A DNA stretch of 64,000 nt from CFX2 sp014338005 (GCA_030263555.1 SZPE01000004.1:86178-150177), one strand, 5' to 3'; counted from the stretch's first letter, positions 41,034 to 50,631 are shown. The notes: generated from the sequence alone by a model not told the origin. Made by a program: numbers and translations.

Positions 41034-41512
41034 TCAGCTCCAAACTTGGCAATCTGGGCATCGTCACCACCACGCTTGACGAAGCAGTGAACTGGGGGCG
41101 TACCGGCGCGATGTGGCCGCTGCTGTTCGGCCTGGCCTGCTGCGCGATTGAATACATGAGTACCCAGGCGTCGAATTATGACCTGGCGCGGTTTGGTATG
41201 GAACTGAACCGCGCCAGCCCGCGCCAGGCCGACCTGCTGATCGTGGCCGGGCGCGTTTCCCGCAAGATGGCTCCGGTCATCCGGCAGCTGTACGATCAGA
41301 TGGCCGCCCCCAAGTGGGTAATTTCGATGGGCGACTGCGCCTCGTGCAGCGGCGTTTACAACAACTACGCGCTGGTGCAGGGCGTGGACGAGGTGATTCC
41401 GGTGGATGTTTACGTCGCGGGCTGCCCGCCGCGCCCGGAACAGTTGATTCACGGCATCCTCACGCTGCACGAAAAAGTGCGCGGCGATCACATCAAAGAA
41501 TGGGCGAGTTAA
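41024..41512 (+). CDS. nuoB: NADH-quinone oxidoreductase subunit B
   Basis: 162 residues from the ATG at 41024, supported by GGAG seven bases upstream (an earlier in-frame ATG at 41003 lies inside nuoA). Binds cluster N2, the last iron-sulfur centre before quinone: the tandem Cys pair in LACCAIEYM, Cys in GDCASCSGVYNN and Cys in VAGCPPRPE are present. Confidence 0.96.
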   Translation: MGVISSKLGNLGIVTTTLDEAVNWGRTGAMWPLLFGLACCAIEYMSTQASNYDLARFGMELNRASPRQADLLIVAGRVSRKMAPVIRQLYDQMAAPKWVISMGDCASCSGVYNNYALVQGVDEVIPVDVYVAGCPPRPEQLIHGILTLHEKVRGDHIKEWAS

Positions 41513-41531
41513 CCGGTTTAAGGAATGGACG

Positions 41532-42080
41532 ATGACCATACCAAGCGCGCTTGATCCGGCTGCGGCTGTCAGAACAGCGCTGCCGGATGTTTTGTTGGAT
41601 ACCGTCGAATTTCGCGGCGAAACCACGCTGGTCGTGGCGCGGGAGCGTATCGTCGAGGTGGCGACCGTCGTGCGTGACACGCCGGGGCTGGTTTATAACT
41701 TCCTTTCGGACATCAGCGCCGTAGACTATTGGGAGCCTTACGGCGGCTGGGGCGAACGACCGGAGCGGTTTGCGGTTTCCTATCACCTGCTGTCCATGCT
41801 TTACAAACGACGGCTGCGGCTAAAGGTGTATGTGCCGGAGGACAACCCGGTTGTGCCGACTATCATCGGCATCTGGCCGGCGGCCAACTGGCTGGAGCGC
41901 GAGATTCATGACCTGATGGGCATTTATTTCGACGGCCACCCCGACCAGCGCCGTTTGATGCTGCCGGACGACTGGCAGGGACACCCCCACCGGCGCGATT
42001 ACCCGCTGGGTTATGAAACCATCATGTTCTCGTTTAACGCCGACGAGATCATGAAACACAAACCTTTCGCCAAAGAGTGA
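41532..42080 (+). CDS. nuoC: NADH-quinone oxidoreductase subunit C
   Basis: 182 residues, the 30-kDa subunit of the peripheral arm. Signature WLEREIHDLMGIYFDGHPDQ followed by RRLMLPDDWQGHPHRRDYPL. Separate from nuoD, not fused as in enterobacteria. Confidence 0.95.
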   Translation: MTIPSALDPAAAVRTALPDVLLDTVEFRGETTLVVARERIVEVATVVRDTPGLVYNFLSDISAVDYWEPYGGWGERPERFAVSYHLLSMLYKRRLRLKVYVPEDNPVVPTIIGIWPAANWLEREIHDLMGIYFDGHPDQRRLMLPDDWQGHPHRRDYPLGYETIMFSFNADEIMKHKPFAKE

Positions 42081-42106
42081 CCCCAATCAAAGACAAGTGG
42101 TGAATT

Positions 42107-43369
42107 ATGGTTCTACAGACTCCCGAAAAAACCGGCGAAGTTTACAAATGGGAAGGCAGCGTTGAGGAATTAAAGGGGCTGGTTACGGAGCGCGCCATCA
42201 CCGGCGAAACCATGCTGCTGAACATGGGACCGCACCACCCCAGCACGCATGGGGTTCTGCGTCTGCTGCTGGAACTCGACGGCGAGGAAATCGTCTCCTG
42301 CCTACCGGATGTCGGCTACCTGCACACCGGCATCGAAAAAAACATGGAACACAAGACGTATGAAAAATGCGTCACGCTCACCGACCGCATGGACTATCTG
42401 GCCCCCATGTCCAACAACCTGGCCTTCTGCCTGGCGGTGGAAAAGCTGGTAGACCTGGACGTGCCGGAGCGCGCGCAGATTATCCGCGTCATCTGCATGG
42501 AATTAACTCGTCTCAACAGCCATCTGGTCTGGCTTGGCACGCACGCGCTGGACATGGGCGCGATGAGCGTGTTCCTGTACTGCTTCCGCGAGCGCGAGAT
42601 CATCCTGGAGATGTTCGAGATGCTCTCCGGCCAGCGTATGATGAGCAGTTACATCCGCCCCGGCGGCGTCTGGCGAGACATCCCGCCGGAGTTTATGCCC
42701 GCGCTGGAAAAATTCCTGGATTACATGCCGGGCAAAATTGACGACTACGAAAAACTGCTGACCAACAACCCGCTGTGGATTGACCGCACTCAGGGCATCG
42801 GCATCATCGAACCGGACGTGGCGATGGCCTGGGGCGTTTCCGGCCCCAGCCTGCGGGGCAGCGGCGTCAGTTGGGATATTCGTAAGGCCATGCCCTACAG
42901 CGGCTACGAACAGTACGACTTCAACGTGCCGGTGGGCGAACACGGCGACGTGTACGACCGTTTTTACGTCCGTATCCTGGAAATGCGCGAAAGCGTCAAA
43001 ATCCTCGGCCAGGCACTCAAGCGGCTGACGCCCAAAGGTCCGTTCCGCTCCGACAACCGCAAATTCGTGCCGCCGCCGCGCAGCGAACTGGGGCAGAGCA
43101 TGGAGGCGGTCATCCACCACTTCAAACTGTGGACGGAAGGCTTTAGCGCGCCGGACGAAGAAGTTTTTGTCGCCATCGAAAGCCCGCGCGGCGAGATCGG
43201 ATGTTACCTGCACGGGGCGGGCGACAACAAACCCCGCCGCGTCCACTTCAAAACGCCGTCGTTTATGCACATCGCCGCCCTGCCGGTTATGAGCAAAGGC
43301 CATCTGATCGCCGATCTGGTGGGCATTATCGGCAGCGTGGACATCGTGCTGGGTGATTGTGATCGTTGA
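42107..43369 (+). CDS. nuoD: NADH-quinone oxidoreductase subunit D
   Basis: 420 residues, the 49-kDa quinone-pocket subunit. MLLNMGPHHPSTHGVLRLLL holds the His pair and GPHHPSTHG motif of the quinone site, with the late SVDIVLGDCDR end typical. An extra 35 residues precede the conserved core. The start ATG has GGTGA upstream. Confidence 0.96.
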   Translation: MVLQTPEKTGEVYKWEGSVEELKGLVTERAITGETMLLNMGPHHPSTHGVLRLLLELDGEEIVSCLPDVGYLHTGIEKNMEHKTYEKCVTLTDRMDYLAPMSNNLAFCLAVEKLVDLDVPERAQIIRVICMELTRLNSHLVWLGTHALDMGAMSVFLYCFREREIILEMFEMLSGQRMMSSYIRPGGVWRDIPPEFMPALEKFLDYMPGKIDDYEKLLTNNPLWIDRTQGIGIIEPDVAMAWGVSGPSLRGSGVSWDIRKAMPYSGYEQYDFNVPVGEHGDVYDRFYVRILEMRESVKILGQALKRLTPKGPFRSDNRKFVPPPRSELGQSMEAVIHHFKLWTEGFSAPDEEVFVAIESPRGEIGCYLHGAGDNKPRRVHFKTPSFMHIAALPVMSKGHLIADLVGIIGSVDIVLGDCDR

Positions 43370-43386
43370 TTTGATTTACGTCAACC

Positions 43387-43416
43387 GTAGGGGCGGGTTT
43401 CCAAACCCGCCCTTAC
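43387..43416. repeat. Intergenic palindrome between nuoD and nuoE
   Basis: GTAGGGGCGGGTTT and AAACCCGCCCTTAC flank a two-base loop. Same family as the element after rpoD. Confidence 0.75.
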
Positions 43417-43432
43417 ATGAAGGAAATCATCT

Positions 43433-43927
43433 ATGACTCTGAGCGATAAAAAATACGCGCAACGCATTCAGGCCGCCTTCGCCAAATACCCGGACAAACG
43501 CTCGGCGGTCATGCCGCTGCTGTATCTGGCGCAGGAGGAGTACGGTTGGGTCAGCCCGGAGGGCATCCAGGAGGTAGCTGCCCTGTGCGACATGGATCCC
43601 ACCCAGGTGCAGTCCATCGCCGGGTTTTACACCATGTACTCGGAAAAGCCAAAAGGTAAATACTGGCTTCAGGTCTGCACCGACCTGGCCTGCGCCCTGC
43701 GCGGAGCGGACGAGTTTTACGAGCAGTTGAAAGCCGAACTGGGGGTAGACGACGGCGGCACAACCGAGGACGGCCTGTTCACCGTCGAGCATGTGATGTG
43801 CCTGGCCGCCTGCGACAAAGCGCCCATGCTCCAGTGCAACTTCCACTTTATGGAAAACCTGGATATGGACAAAATGCGCGCCTGGATTGCTGAAAAGCGG
43901 GCCGAAGCGGCGAAGGCGAAAAAGTAA
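43433..43927 (+). CDS. nuoE: NADH-quinone oxidoreductase subunit E
   Basis: 164 residues, thioredoxin-like [2Fe-2S] subunit (24 kDa). The four cluster cysteines follow the pattern Cys-x4-Cys (QVCTDLACALRG) and Cys-x3-Cys (VMCLAACDKAP). It docks with NuoF. Confidence 0.95.
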   Translation: MTLSDKKYAQRIQAAFAKYPDKRSAVMPLLYLAQEEYGWVSPEGIQEVAALCDMDPTQVQSIAGFYTMYSEKPKGKYWLQVCTDLACALRGADEFYEQLKAELGVDDGGTTEDGLFTVEHVMCLAACDKAPMLQCNFHFMENLDMDKMRAWIAEKRAEAAKAKK

Positions 43928-43934
43928 AGGGGAC

Positions 43935-43963
43935 TAGGGGCGGTTTTAGAAACCTGCCCCTAC
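43935..43963. repeat. Intergenic palindrome between nuoE and nuoF
   Basis: TAGGGGCGGTTTT and AAACCTGCCCCTA, an imperfect copy of the same element as at 43387. Confidence 0.65.
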
Positions 43964-43987
43964 AGAGACAGAAACGGTGTGATAGCG

Positions 43988-45289
43988 ATGACGCATATCC
44001 TGCTACGTGGACGAGACATACCCGACATCTGGAAGTTCGACGTTTACGTCAAAAACGGCGGCTATGAGGCCTTCAAAAAAGCCCTGGGCATGGAGCCAAA
44101 AGCCGTCATTGACGAGGTGAAAGCCTCCAACCTGCGCGGGCGCGGCGGCGCGGGTTTCCCCACCGGCCTTAAATGGAGCTTCATCCCGCAGAGCGAGCCG
44201 GTCAAATACGTGGCCGTTAATGCCGACGAGAGCGAAACCGGCACGTTTAAAGACCGCGAAATCATGGAAACCAACCCGCACCAGTTGATCGAAGGCGCGC
44301 TGATCTGCGCCTGGGCCATCCAGGCGAAGGCGGTATACATCTACCTGCGCGGCGAGTTCTGGGACCTGGCGCACGAACTGGACAAACGTATCGAAGAAGC
44401 CCGCCAGGCCGGTTTCATCGGCCAGGACATCCAGGGTACCGGCTGGTCGTGCGAGGTTTATACCCACCTGGGCGCGGGGGCGTACATCTGCGGCGAGGAA
44501 AGCGCCCTGCTCAACAGCCTGGAAGGTAAACTGGGACAGCCGCGCGTGCGCCCGCCCTTCCCGGCGCAAAAAGGCGGCGGCCTGTACGGCGAACCGACGG
44601 TCGTCAACAATGTCGAAACGCTCACCAACGTCCCCTGGATTATCGCCAACGGCGCGGACGCCTATAAAAAGATCGGCACAGAACAAAGCGCCGGCCCGAA
44701 AATTTTCTGCGTCAGCGGGCATGTCGTCAAACCGGGCAATTACGAACTCCCGCTGGGTATCACCCTGCGCGAGCTGCTTTATGACCATGCCGGCGGCGTG
44801 CCGGACGGCAAAGCCATGAAGGCTATTCTGCCGTCGGGCGGTTCCGGGCCGATCATCCCCGCCACCAACGCCGTTCTGGATACGCCTTTAACCTACGAAG
44901 ACCTGGGCAAAATCGGTTCAATCCTGGGGTCGGCTTCTATCATCGTCATGGACGAAACGGTGGACATCACCTGGGTGGCCGCCAAAGTGACCAAATTCTT
45001 CAAACACGAAAGCTGCGGCAAATGCACGCCCTGCCGCGAAGGCACGTACTGGCTGGATAAAGTCCTCGACCGGATTATGGCCGGGCAGGCGCGGCTTTCG
45101 GACATCGAACTGATTGATAACATCGCCAAAAACATGCAGGGCGTGACGCTGTGTGCGCTGGGGGACTTCGCCGCCAACCCGATCATCTACACCATCAAAA
45201 ACTTCCGCGACGATTTTATGCAGCACGTCCAGAAGGCGGAAGCCAAACCCGCGCCCAAAACGCGCCAGGCCGCGCCGGCAGGGGATTAA
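43988..45289 (+). CDS. nuoF: NADH-quinone oxidoreductase subunit F (NADH/FMN-binding)
   Basis: 433 residues from the ATG at 43988 (a GTG at 43979 is possible). NADH site GRGGAGFPTGLKW, FMN region AVNADESETGTFKDRE and GEESALLNSLEGKLGQPR, and cluster N3 cysteines in ESCGKCTPCREG with a further Cys in TLCALGDFA. It passes electrons from NADH via FMN to the NuoG chain. Confidence 0.96.
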   Translation: MTHILLRGRDIPDIWKFDVYVKNGGYEAFKKALGMEPKAVIDEVKASNLRGRGGAGFPTGLKWSFIPQSEPVKYVAVNADESETGTFKDREIMETNPHQLIEGALICAWAIQAKAVYIYLRGEFWDLAHELDKRIEEARQAGFIGQDIQGTGWSCEVYTHLGAGAYICGEESALLNSLEGKLGQPRVRPPFPAQKGGGLYGEPTVVNNVETLTNVPWIIANGADAYKKIGTEQSAGPKIFCVSGHVVKPGNYELPLGITLRELLYDHAGGVPDGKAMKAILPSGGSGPIIPATNAVLDTPLTYEDLGKIGSILGSASIIVMDETVDITWVAAKVTKFFKHESCGKCTPCREGTYWLDKVLDRIMAGQARLSDIELIDNIAKNMQGVTLCALGDFAANPIIYTIKNFRDDFMQHVQKAEAKPAPKTRQAAPAGD

Positions 45290-45298
45290 AAGCGGCTT

Positions 45299-45742
45299 AT
45301 GACCGACGAAACCGGGCCGCTCATCCACAGCCATCCCGCCGAGCCGGACAGCCTTAATGGGCAGGAGGCTGCCGAAACCGGCGCCGAGGTTGTTCCCTCC
45401 GCACCGGACACCCTCGGCGCATGGCTGCGGCGGTTGTTTGCCCGCCGGGACGAAACCGGCAGCGCGGCGCGGCTGGAAGACCTGAACCGCATGATCGAAT
45501 ACCAGCCGGAAGCGGCGGTGAACTACCTGTTCCGGGGCGAGCTGCGCCTTAAAAATGCCGATTACGAAAACGCCGCCGCCGACTTTCGCCGCGCGGTTGA
45601 ACTGGCAGGAAACGAACTGGAACGGGCAGATTGGGGATTGGTCGCGCAAACGCTGCGCGACCGGGCGCTGGCCGGCCTGCAAAAAGCCGAGCGCCGTTTG
45701 ACTGTCAAAAATGCTGGCGGGGACATTCCCGCCGCCGGCTGA
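45299..45742 (+). CDS. Small TPR-like protein inserted between nuoF and nuoG
   Basis: 147 residues. The N-terminal 45 residues are acidic and Pro/Ser-rich and probably disordered. Residues about 58-130 look like two TPR-type helical hairpins (YLFRGELRLKNADYENAAAD). No signal peptide or membrane helix. It starts 9 bp after the nuoF stop, so it is cotranscribed with the complex I genes. I do not know this gene from standard nuo operons; an assembly or regulatory role is only a guess. Confidence 0.75.
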   Translation: MTDETGPLIHSHPAEPDSLNGQEAAETGAEVVPSAPDTLGAWLRRLFARRDETGSAARLEDLNRMIEYQPEAAVNYLFRGELRLKNADYENAAADFRRAVELAGNELERADWGLVAQTLRDRALAGLQKAERRLTVKNAGGDIPAAG

Positions 45743-45768
45743 AGTTTCGTATTTGAGGCGGAATTCGC

Positions 45769-45774
45769 TAAACT
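45769..45774 (+). promoter_or_regulatory. Possible internal -10 element before nuoG
   Basis: GCTAAACT occurs here and again upstream of nuoJ (50640-50646) in a similar setting. No good -35 is seen, so this is tentative. Confidence 0.25.
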
Positions 45775-45816
45775 AAACGCACGTTTTCGAGCAGCGTTGT
45801 GACGACCGAGGCGACG

Positions 45817-48300
45817 ATGACCAATACGGTAAAAATCATCATCAATGACCAGACATACGAAGTCCCCGCCGGGATGAACCTGGTAGACGCGGCCAAGTGG
45901 TACGCGGACGACGACATCCCGGTTTTTTGCTACCACCCCAAAATGGAGCCGGTCGGCATGTGCCGGATGTGCCTGGTGGAAATGGGGACGATTGAAAAAG
46001 ACCGCGCTACCGGCCAGGTCGTCCTCGATGAGAACGGCCAGCCGAAAGTGCGCTGGATGCCCAAACTGCAAACCGCCTGCACCACCACCGTCAGCGACGG
46101 GCTGGTGATCCGCACCCAAACGCAGCAGGTGGAGGATGCCCGCCAGAACGTGGTGGAGTTCCTGCTCACCAGCCACCCGCTCGACTGTCCCATCTGCGAC
46201 AAAGGCGGCGAATGCCCGCTGCAAAACCTGACGATGGCGCACGGGCCGGGCGTCAGCCGGATGGAATTTTCCGACAAAATGCGCCTGGACAAACACGTGC
46301 CGCTGGGCGACCTGATCTTTTTGGACGAAGAACGCTGCATTCAGTGTGCGCGCTGCGTGCGCTTCCAGGACGAAGTGGTGGGCGACGACGTGCTGGCCTT
46401 CCACGAACGCGGGCGCAGCTTGCAGATCATCACCAACAGCGAGCCGGGTTTTGACACCTACTTCTCCGGCAATACCACCGACATCTGCCCGGTCGGCGCG
46501 CTGACCACCGCCGATTTCCGCTTCGGCGCGCGCCCCTGGGAACTGACCGAAGTGCCAAGCATCTGCCCACACTGCCCGGTCGGCTGCAATATCAGCCTCA
46601 GCACCCGGCTTGACCGCGACTTCGGCGGCAAAACGCTCATCAAGCGCGTGATGCCGCGCCAGAACGAGATGGTGAATGAAATCTGGATTTGCGACAAGGG
46701 GCGCTTCGGCCATCACTTCAGCCGCAGCGAAGACCGCCTGGAAGACCCGCTGGTGCGCGAGCGCAGCGGCAGCCTGTTCGCCAAACCCTGGGCGGACGCG
46801 CTGGCCGCCGCCGCGGAGGCGTTCAAAGCTGCCGGGGGCGACGTGGCCGCCATCGCCGGCAGCGGTATGAGCAATGAAGACCTGTGGGCGCTGCGGCAGC
46901 TTGTGGCCGGGCTGGGCAGCCGGCGCCTGGGCGCGTGGCCGCCGACCCACGCCGGGGCGGAAGTGGCCGCCCAGGTCGGCGTCGGCGCAGGCACAAACCT
47001 GGGGCAGCTTGGGCGCGGCGATGCCGTGCTGGTGATTGCCAGCGATCTGGAAGAAGAAGCGCCCATCTGGCGGCTGCGGCTCAAACAGGCCGCCGACCGA
47101 GGCGCGTTCCTGCTGGTGATGAACGCCCGCCCCACCCGCATGGACGACTTCGCCGCCCAGACCATCCATTACGAAACCGGCGCGGCTGTTCAGGCATTAC
47201 AGGCGCTAAAGGATACCGACACCTGGAAGCATCTGGCCGAAGCGCGCAACCTGGTGATCGTCGCCGGCGCGGAAGGGCTGTCGCTGGACGGCAGCCGCGC
47301 GCTGGCAGGGGCCGCCGCCAATATCCTGCTGGAAACTGGGCATGTGGGCAAAGCCAACAGCGGCCTGCTGGCCGTCCTGCCCGGCGCGAACGCGATGGGT
47401 TTGCATTACCTGGGCTTCACGCCGGAAGCGGCGATGGACATCATGCAAAACCCGCCCAAAGTTCTGATCGTCGCCCAGGCCGACCTGCTGCTGGATGACC
47501 CGGCGGCGGCGGAATGGCTGGCGAAGGTCGAAACGATCATCAGCCTCGACCTGTTCGCCAGCGAATTGACGCAGCGGTTCGCGGCGGTCGCCCTGCCCAT
47601 CCAGAGTTTTGCGGAGCGCGACGGCTCTTACGTGAACGGCGAACGGCGCGTGCAGCGGTTTTACACCGCGCAGGGGCCGATGGGTCAGGCGCTTCCGGCC
47701 TGGCAGGCGCTTTCGCGGCTGGGCGAACAGCTCGGCCAGGGGCGGGCGAAACTCTCTGCCGCCGCCGTGATGGTAGAGATCGCCCAGAATGTGCCGGCCT
47801 TCGCCGGGGTCAGCTTCAAGGAACTGGCGAAGGTCGAACGGCAGTACCCGGAGGTAGGTGGCAAAGACCTGTATTACGGCGGCACGGCCTACCGCAACCG
47901 GGGCGGCCTGGGTATGCAAATCCCCACCGCCGCCGACCAGGGTCAGACTATCCCGCCGTTTGACGTGACGACGGTGGAAACACCCAAAACACGTGGCAAG
48001 CTGGTGATCGTGCCGTCGGTGCGCCTGTACAACCGCGAGCGCACCTTCCGCCCCAGCACGCCGGTTCATGCCCGCGTGCCGGAAGCTTACGCGGAGATCA
48101 ACAGCGCCGACGCGAAAAAACTGGGCGTCCAGGACGGCGACACGGTAGAAATCACCATCCAGAACGCCCCGGCGCTGCGCGTGCGCGCCCACGTTAACGG
48201 CGGCGCGCCGAAGGGAACGGTGATCGTGCCGCGCCATTTGAGCGATACCGCCGCGCCGCTGGCGGTCACGGTTGGCGAAGTCAGTAAAGCCGAAGGTTGA
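45817..48300 (+). CDS. nuoG: NADH-quinone oxidoreductase subunit G
   Basis: 827 residues from the ATG at 45817, with CGAGG five bases before it (a GTG at 45799 is the alternative). N-terminal [2Fe-2S] ferredoxin domain (CYHPKMEPVGMCRMC and a later Cys), the His-Cys3 site (HPLDCPICDKGGECPLQN), 4Fe-4S sites in CIQCARCVRFQDEV, CPVGALT and CPHCPVGCN, then a molybdopterin-oxidoreductase-like domain with a C-terminal MopB-type beta barrel (about 720-800). Carries electrons along the peripheral arm. Confidence 0.95.
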   Translation: MTNTVKIIINDQTYEVPAGMNLVDAAKWYADDDIPVFCYHPKMEPVGMCRMCLVEMGTIEKDRATGQVVLDENGQPKVRWMPKLQTACTTTVSDGLVIRTQTQQVEDARQNVVEFLLTSHPLDCPICDKGGECPLQNLTMAHGPGVSRMEFSDKMRLDKHVPLGDLIFLDEERCIQCARCVRFQDEVVGDDVLAFHERGRSLQIITNSEPGFDTYFSGNTTDICPVGALTTADFRFGARPWELTEVPSICPHCPVGCNISLSTRLDRDFGGKTLIKRVMPRQNEMVNEIWICDKGRFGHHFSRSEDRLEDPLVRERSGSLFAKPWADALAAAAEAFKAAGGDVAAIAGSGMSNEDLWALRQLVAGLGSRRLGAWPPTHAGAEVAAQVGVGAGTNLGQLGRGDAVLVIASDLEEEAPIWRLRLKQAADRGAFLLVMNARPTRMDDFAAQTIHYETGAAVQALQALKDTDTWKHLAEARNLVIVAGAEGLSLDGSRALAGAAANILLETGHVGKANSGLLAVLPGANAMGLHYLGFTPEAAMDIMQNPPKVLIVAQADLLLDDPAAAEWLAKVETIISLDLFASELTQRFAAVALPIQSFAERDGSYVNGERRVQRFYTAQGPMGQALPAWQALSRLGEQLGQGRAKLSAAAVMVEIAQNVPAFAGVSFKELAKVERQYPEVGGKDLYYGGTAYRNRGGLGMQIPTAADQGQTIPPFDVTTVETPKTRGKLVIVPSVRLYNRERTFRPSTPVHARVPEAYAEINSADAKKLGVQDGDTVEITIQNAPALRVRAHVNGGAPKGTVIVPRHLSDTAAPLAVTVGEVSKAEG

Positions 48301-48305
48301 GACTA

Positions 48306-49991
48306 ATGAATGTCAAGCGCACCCTCATTTTAATCGTCGGGCTGCTGTTCGGCGCCTGGCTCGTCCTGAGCGTGCTGAACGCGCCGATGGACACGCTGCC
48401 CAAACTGGTGATCCTGGCGCTGGCCGCCGTGATCGTCGGGGCGGTTTCGCTGCTGCGGCGTCCGCTGGTGACGCTGATCGTGCTGGCGGTGCTGGCCGTG
48501 TTGATCGTGATCGGCATCAACCTGGAAGCCATCATCACCGGCGCCGGTAACGTCCTGACCTATATCTTCAGCCCGGAAAGCCGCGTCGAAACCGGACAGG
48601 TGGTGGTGTGTTCGCAGGATTCGGCCTGTTCGACCATCTGGTCGTTCGGGTTCTCGCTGCTGCTGCTGCTGGGTTTCATCACCGGGTTCGCCTATACCAC
48701 GCTGCTGGAGCGCCGCTTCGTGGCCTGGTTCCAGCACCGCATCGGGCCGAACCGGGTGGGGCCGCTGGGGCTGCTCCAGCCCCTGGCGGACGCGATCAAG
48801 CTGATCTTCAAGGAAGACATCGTGCCGCAAAAAGCCTATTTCTGGGTGTGGCTGCTGGCCCCCATGCTTAAAGTCGTGCCGGTGCTGCTGGTGCTGGGCG
48901 TCATCCCGCTGGGGCCGAACCTGCTCATTCCCTGGTTTGACGGCAAATGGTACGAAGTGTCGCTGGCGCTGGCCGACCTCAACGTGGGCGTGCTGTGGCT
49001 GCTGGCGATCACCAGCCTCGGCACTTACGGCATCGTGCTGGCGGGCTGGTCGAGCAACAACAAATACGCCATGCTGGGCGGCCTGCGTTCGACGGCGCAG
49101 ATGATTAGCTACGAGCTAAGCCTGGGGCTGACGATGGCCGTGCCGGTCATGATCGTCGGCAGTATGAACCTGAAGGACATCGTGAACGCCCAGGCCGCGC
49201 CGCCGGTGATAAGCTGGTTTGTGTTTCAAAACCCGCTGGCGGCAGCCATTCTGATGATCGCGCTGGTGGCGGAAATCAACCGCGCGCCCTTCGACCTGCC
49301 GGAAGCCGAACAGGAACTCACCGCCGGGTTTATGACCGAATACAGCGGCATGAAGTTCGCTTCATTCATGATGGCGGAATACCTGGGCATGATCGCCGTC
49401 AGCATGATCGCCGTCGTGCTGTACTTCGGCGGCTACCATCTGGTGATGGTCAACGAAGTGCCGATTTTGGGGCCGCTGGTGTTAACCGCCAAAGTCATCC
49501 CGCTGCTGATTGGCCTGGTGTGGGTGCGCGCCACACTGCCGCGCATCCGTTACGACCGGCTGATGCAGTTCGGCTGGAAGGTAATGCTGCCGCTGGCGCT
49601 GCTGGCGGTGGCCTGGACGGCAGTGGCGCTGGTGGTGGGCGATGCCTTCCAGAGTACGCTGCTGTACGGCGTGCTGTCCGGCATTTTATTCCTGGTGGTG
49701 GTCGGCGGCAGCCTGTACTTTTTGACGCGCGCCGGGCAGCCGGCGGACGCCGAGGCCGAAGAAGACCTGGCCGATGACCCGATTGTAACCGGCGAACGCC
49801 GCGACCTGGGCTGGGCGCTGCTGAACGTGGTCGGCGCGATCCTGGGCGGAATCTTCGCGCTGGTAGATTTTGTGGCCGGCATTTTCCGGGGTCTGGCGCG
49901 GGCGGGCGGCATCCCCGACGAGGAAACTACCGCCCTGGCGACGCGGGAAGAACCCGGCGTGACCACCCGCCAGACGACCGGCGGCGATTAA
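48306..49991 (+). CDS. nuoH: NADH-quinone oxidoreductase subunit H with N- and C-terminal extensions
   Basis: About 561 residues; ordinary NuoH is roughly 330-430. The conserved core (about 105-430) has ERRFVAWFQHRIGPNRVGPL, ALVAEINRAPFDLPEAEQEL and VWVRATLPRIRYDRLMQFGW. Before it are about 90 extra residues with two or three hydrophobic helices and a loop with two Cys (VVCSQDSACST). After it come a helix pair, an acidic linker (ADAEAEEDLADDP) and another helix. Membrane-arm subunit at the quinone site. The ATG at 48306 is preferred to a TTG at 48297. Confidence 0.93.
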   Translation: MNVKRTLILIVGLLFGAWLVLSVLNAPMDTLPKLVILALAAVIVGAVSLLRRPLVTLIVLAVLAVLIVIGINLEAIITGAGNVLTYIFSPESRVETGQVVVCSQDSACSTIWSFGFSLLLLLGFITGFAYTTLLERRFVAWFQHRIGPNRVGPLGLLQPLADAIKLIFKEDIVPQKAYFWVWLLAPMLKVVPVLLVLGVIPLGPNLLIPWFDGKWYEVSLALADLNVGVLWLLAITSLGTYGIVLAGWSSNNKYAMLGGLRSTAQMISYELSLGLTMAVPVMIVGSMNLKDIVNAQAAPPVISWFVFQNPLAAAILMIALVAEINRAPFDLPEAEQELTAGFMTEYSGMKFASFMMAEYLGMIAVSMIAVVLYFGGYHLVMVNEVPILGPLVLTAKVIPLLIGLVWVRATLPRIRYDRLMQFGWKVMLPLALLAVAWTAVALVVGDAFQSTLLYGVLSGILFLVVVGGSLYFLTRAGQPADAEAEEDLADDPIVTGERRDLGWALLNVVGAILGGIFALVDFVAGIFRGLARAGGIPDEETTALATREEPGVTTRQTTGGD

Positions 49992-50046
49992 AACGCCTCC
50001 GGCGCGGCCCGATAACAAGGAAACCTGTCGAGGAGCGACTTGTCCG

Positions 50047-50541
50047 ATGAATGTGATACGCGGTTTTGCCACAACCTTCAAACATCTGCTGGAAGAGCCG
50101 GTTACGTACCAGTATCCCGAACAGATTCGCCCGTTCGCCGAACGTTACAAAGGACGCCACGAGTTAAAACGTTACGACAACGGGCTGGAAAAATGTATCG
50201 GCTGCGCGTTGTGCGCGGCGGCCTGCCCCGCCGACGCCATCTGGGTCGAAGCGGCAGAAAACACCGACGAAGAACGCTACAGCCCCGGCGAGCGTTACGC
50301 CAAAACCTACGAAATCAACATGCTGCGCTGCATCTTCTGCGGCTACTGCGAGGACGCCTGCCCCACCGAAGCCATCGTGCTGGGGCATGAACACCGCCTG
50401 AGCTTCACCAACCGCAAAGATGCCATCTTCACCAAAGACATGCTGATTGACCCGGTGCCGGAAGGCGGCAAACCCACACCTCAAAAGGTCGAACCGGGGG
50501 TGTTCACGCGGGCTATTCCCGATAGGGAAGACCCCAGATGA
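50047..50541 (+). CDS. nuoI: NADH-quinone oxidoreductase subunit I
   Basis: 164 residues with two [4Fe-4S] ferredoxin motifs, CIGCALCAAACPADAI and CIFCGYCEDACPTEAI (clusters N6a and N6b). Links NuoG to NuoB. Starts about 55 bp after nuoH. Confidence 0.96.
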   Translation: MNVIRGFATTFKHLLEEPVTYQYPEQIRPFAERYKGRHELKRYDNGLEKCIGCALCAAACPADAIWVEAAENTDEERYSPGERYAKTYEINMLRCIFCGYCEDACPTEAIVLGHEHRLSFTNRKDAIFTKDMLIDPVPEGGKPTPQKVEPGVFTRAIPDREDPR

Positions 50542-50553
50542 GGGGATTAAGAC

Positions 50554-50580
50554 CGGGGCGGGTTCGCAAAACCCGCCCCG
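50554..50580. repeat. Intergenic palindrome between nuoI and nuoJ
   Basis: CGGGGCGGGTT and its inverted copy around a short loop, the same family as at 38886 and 43387. Confidence 0.7.
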
Positions 50581-50601
50581 ATACTGCCGGCAATTATGCT
50601 G

Positions 50602-50631
50602 TGCCGGAGTTTCAAAATTTGAACTCCGGCA
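50602..50631. repeat. Second, unrelated palindrome upstream of nuoJ
   Basis: TGCCGGAGTT and AACTCCGGCA are perfect 10-bp arms and the inner bases (CAAA/TTTG) extend the pairing. No U-run follows. With the previous element it makes this 145-bp gap unusually structured. Confidence 0.65.

Noticed and set aside
45562..47169. 535-codon minus-strand frame opposite nuoG
   Set aside because: Shadow; the opposite strand has all nuoG cysteine motifs.
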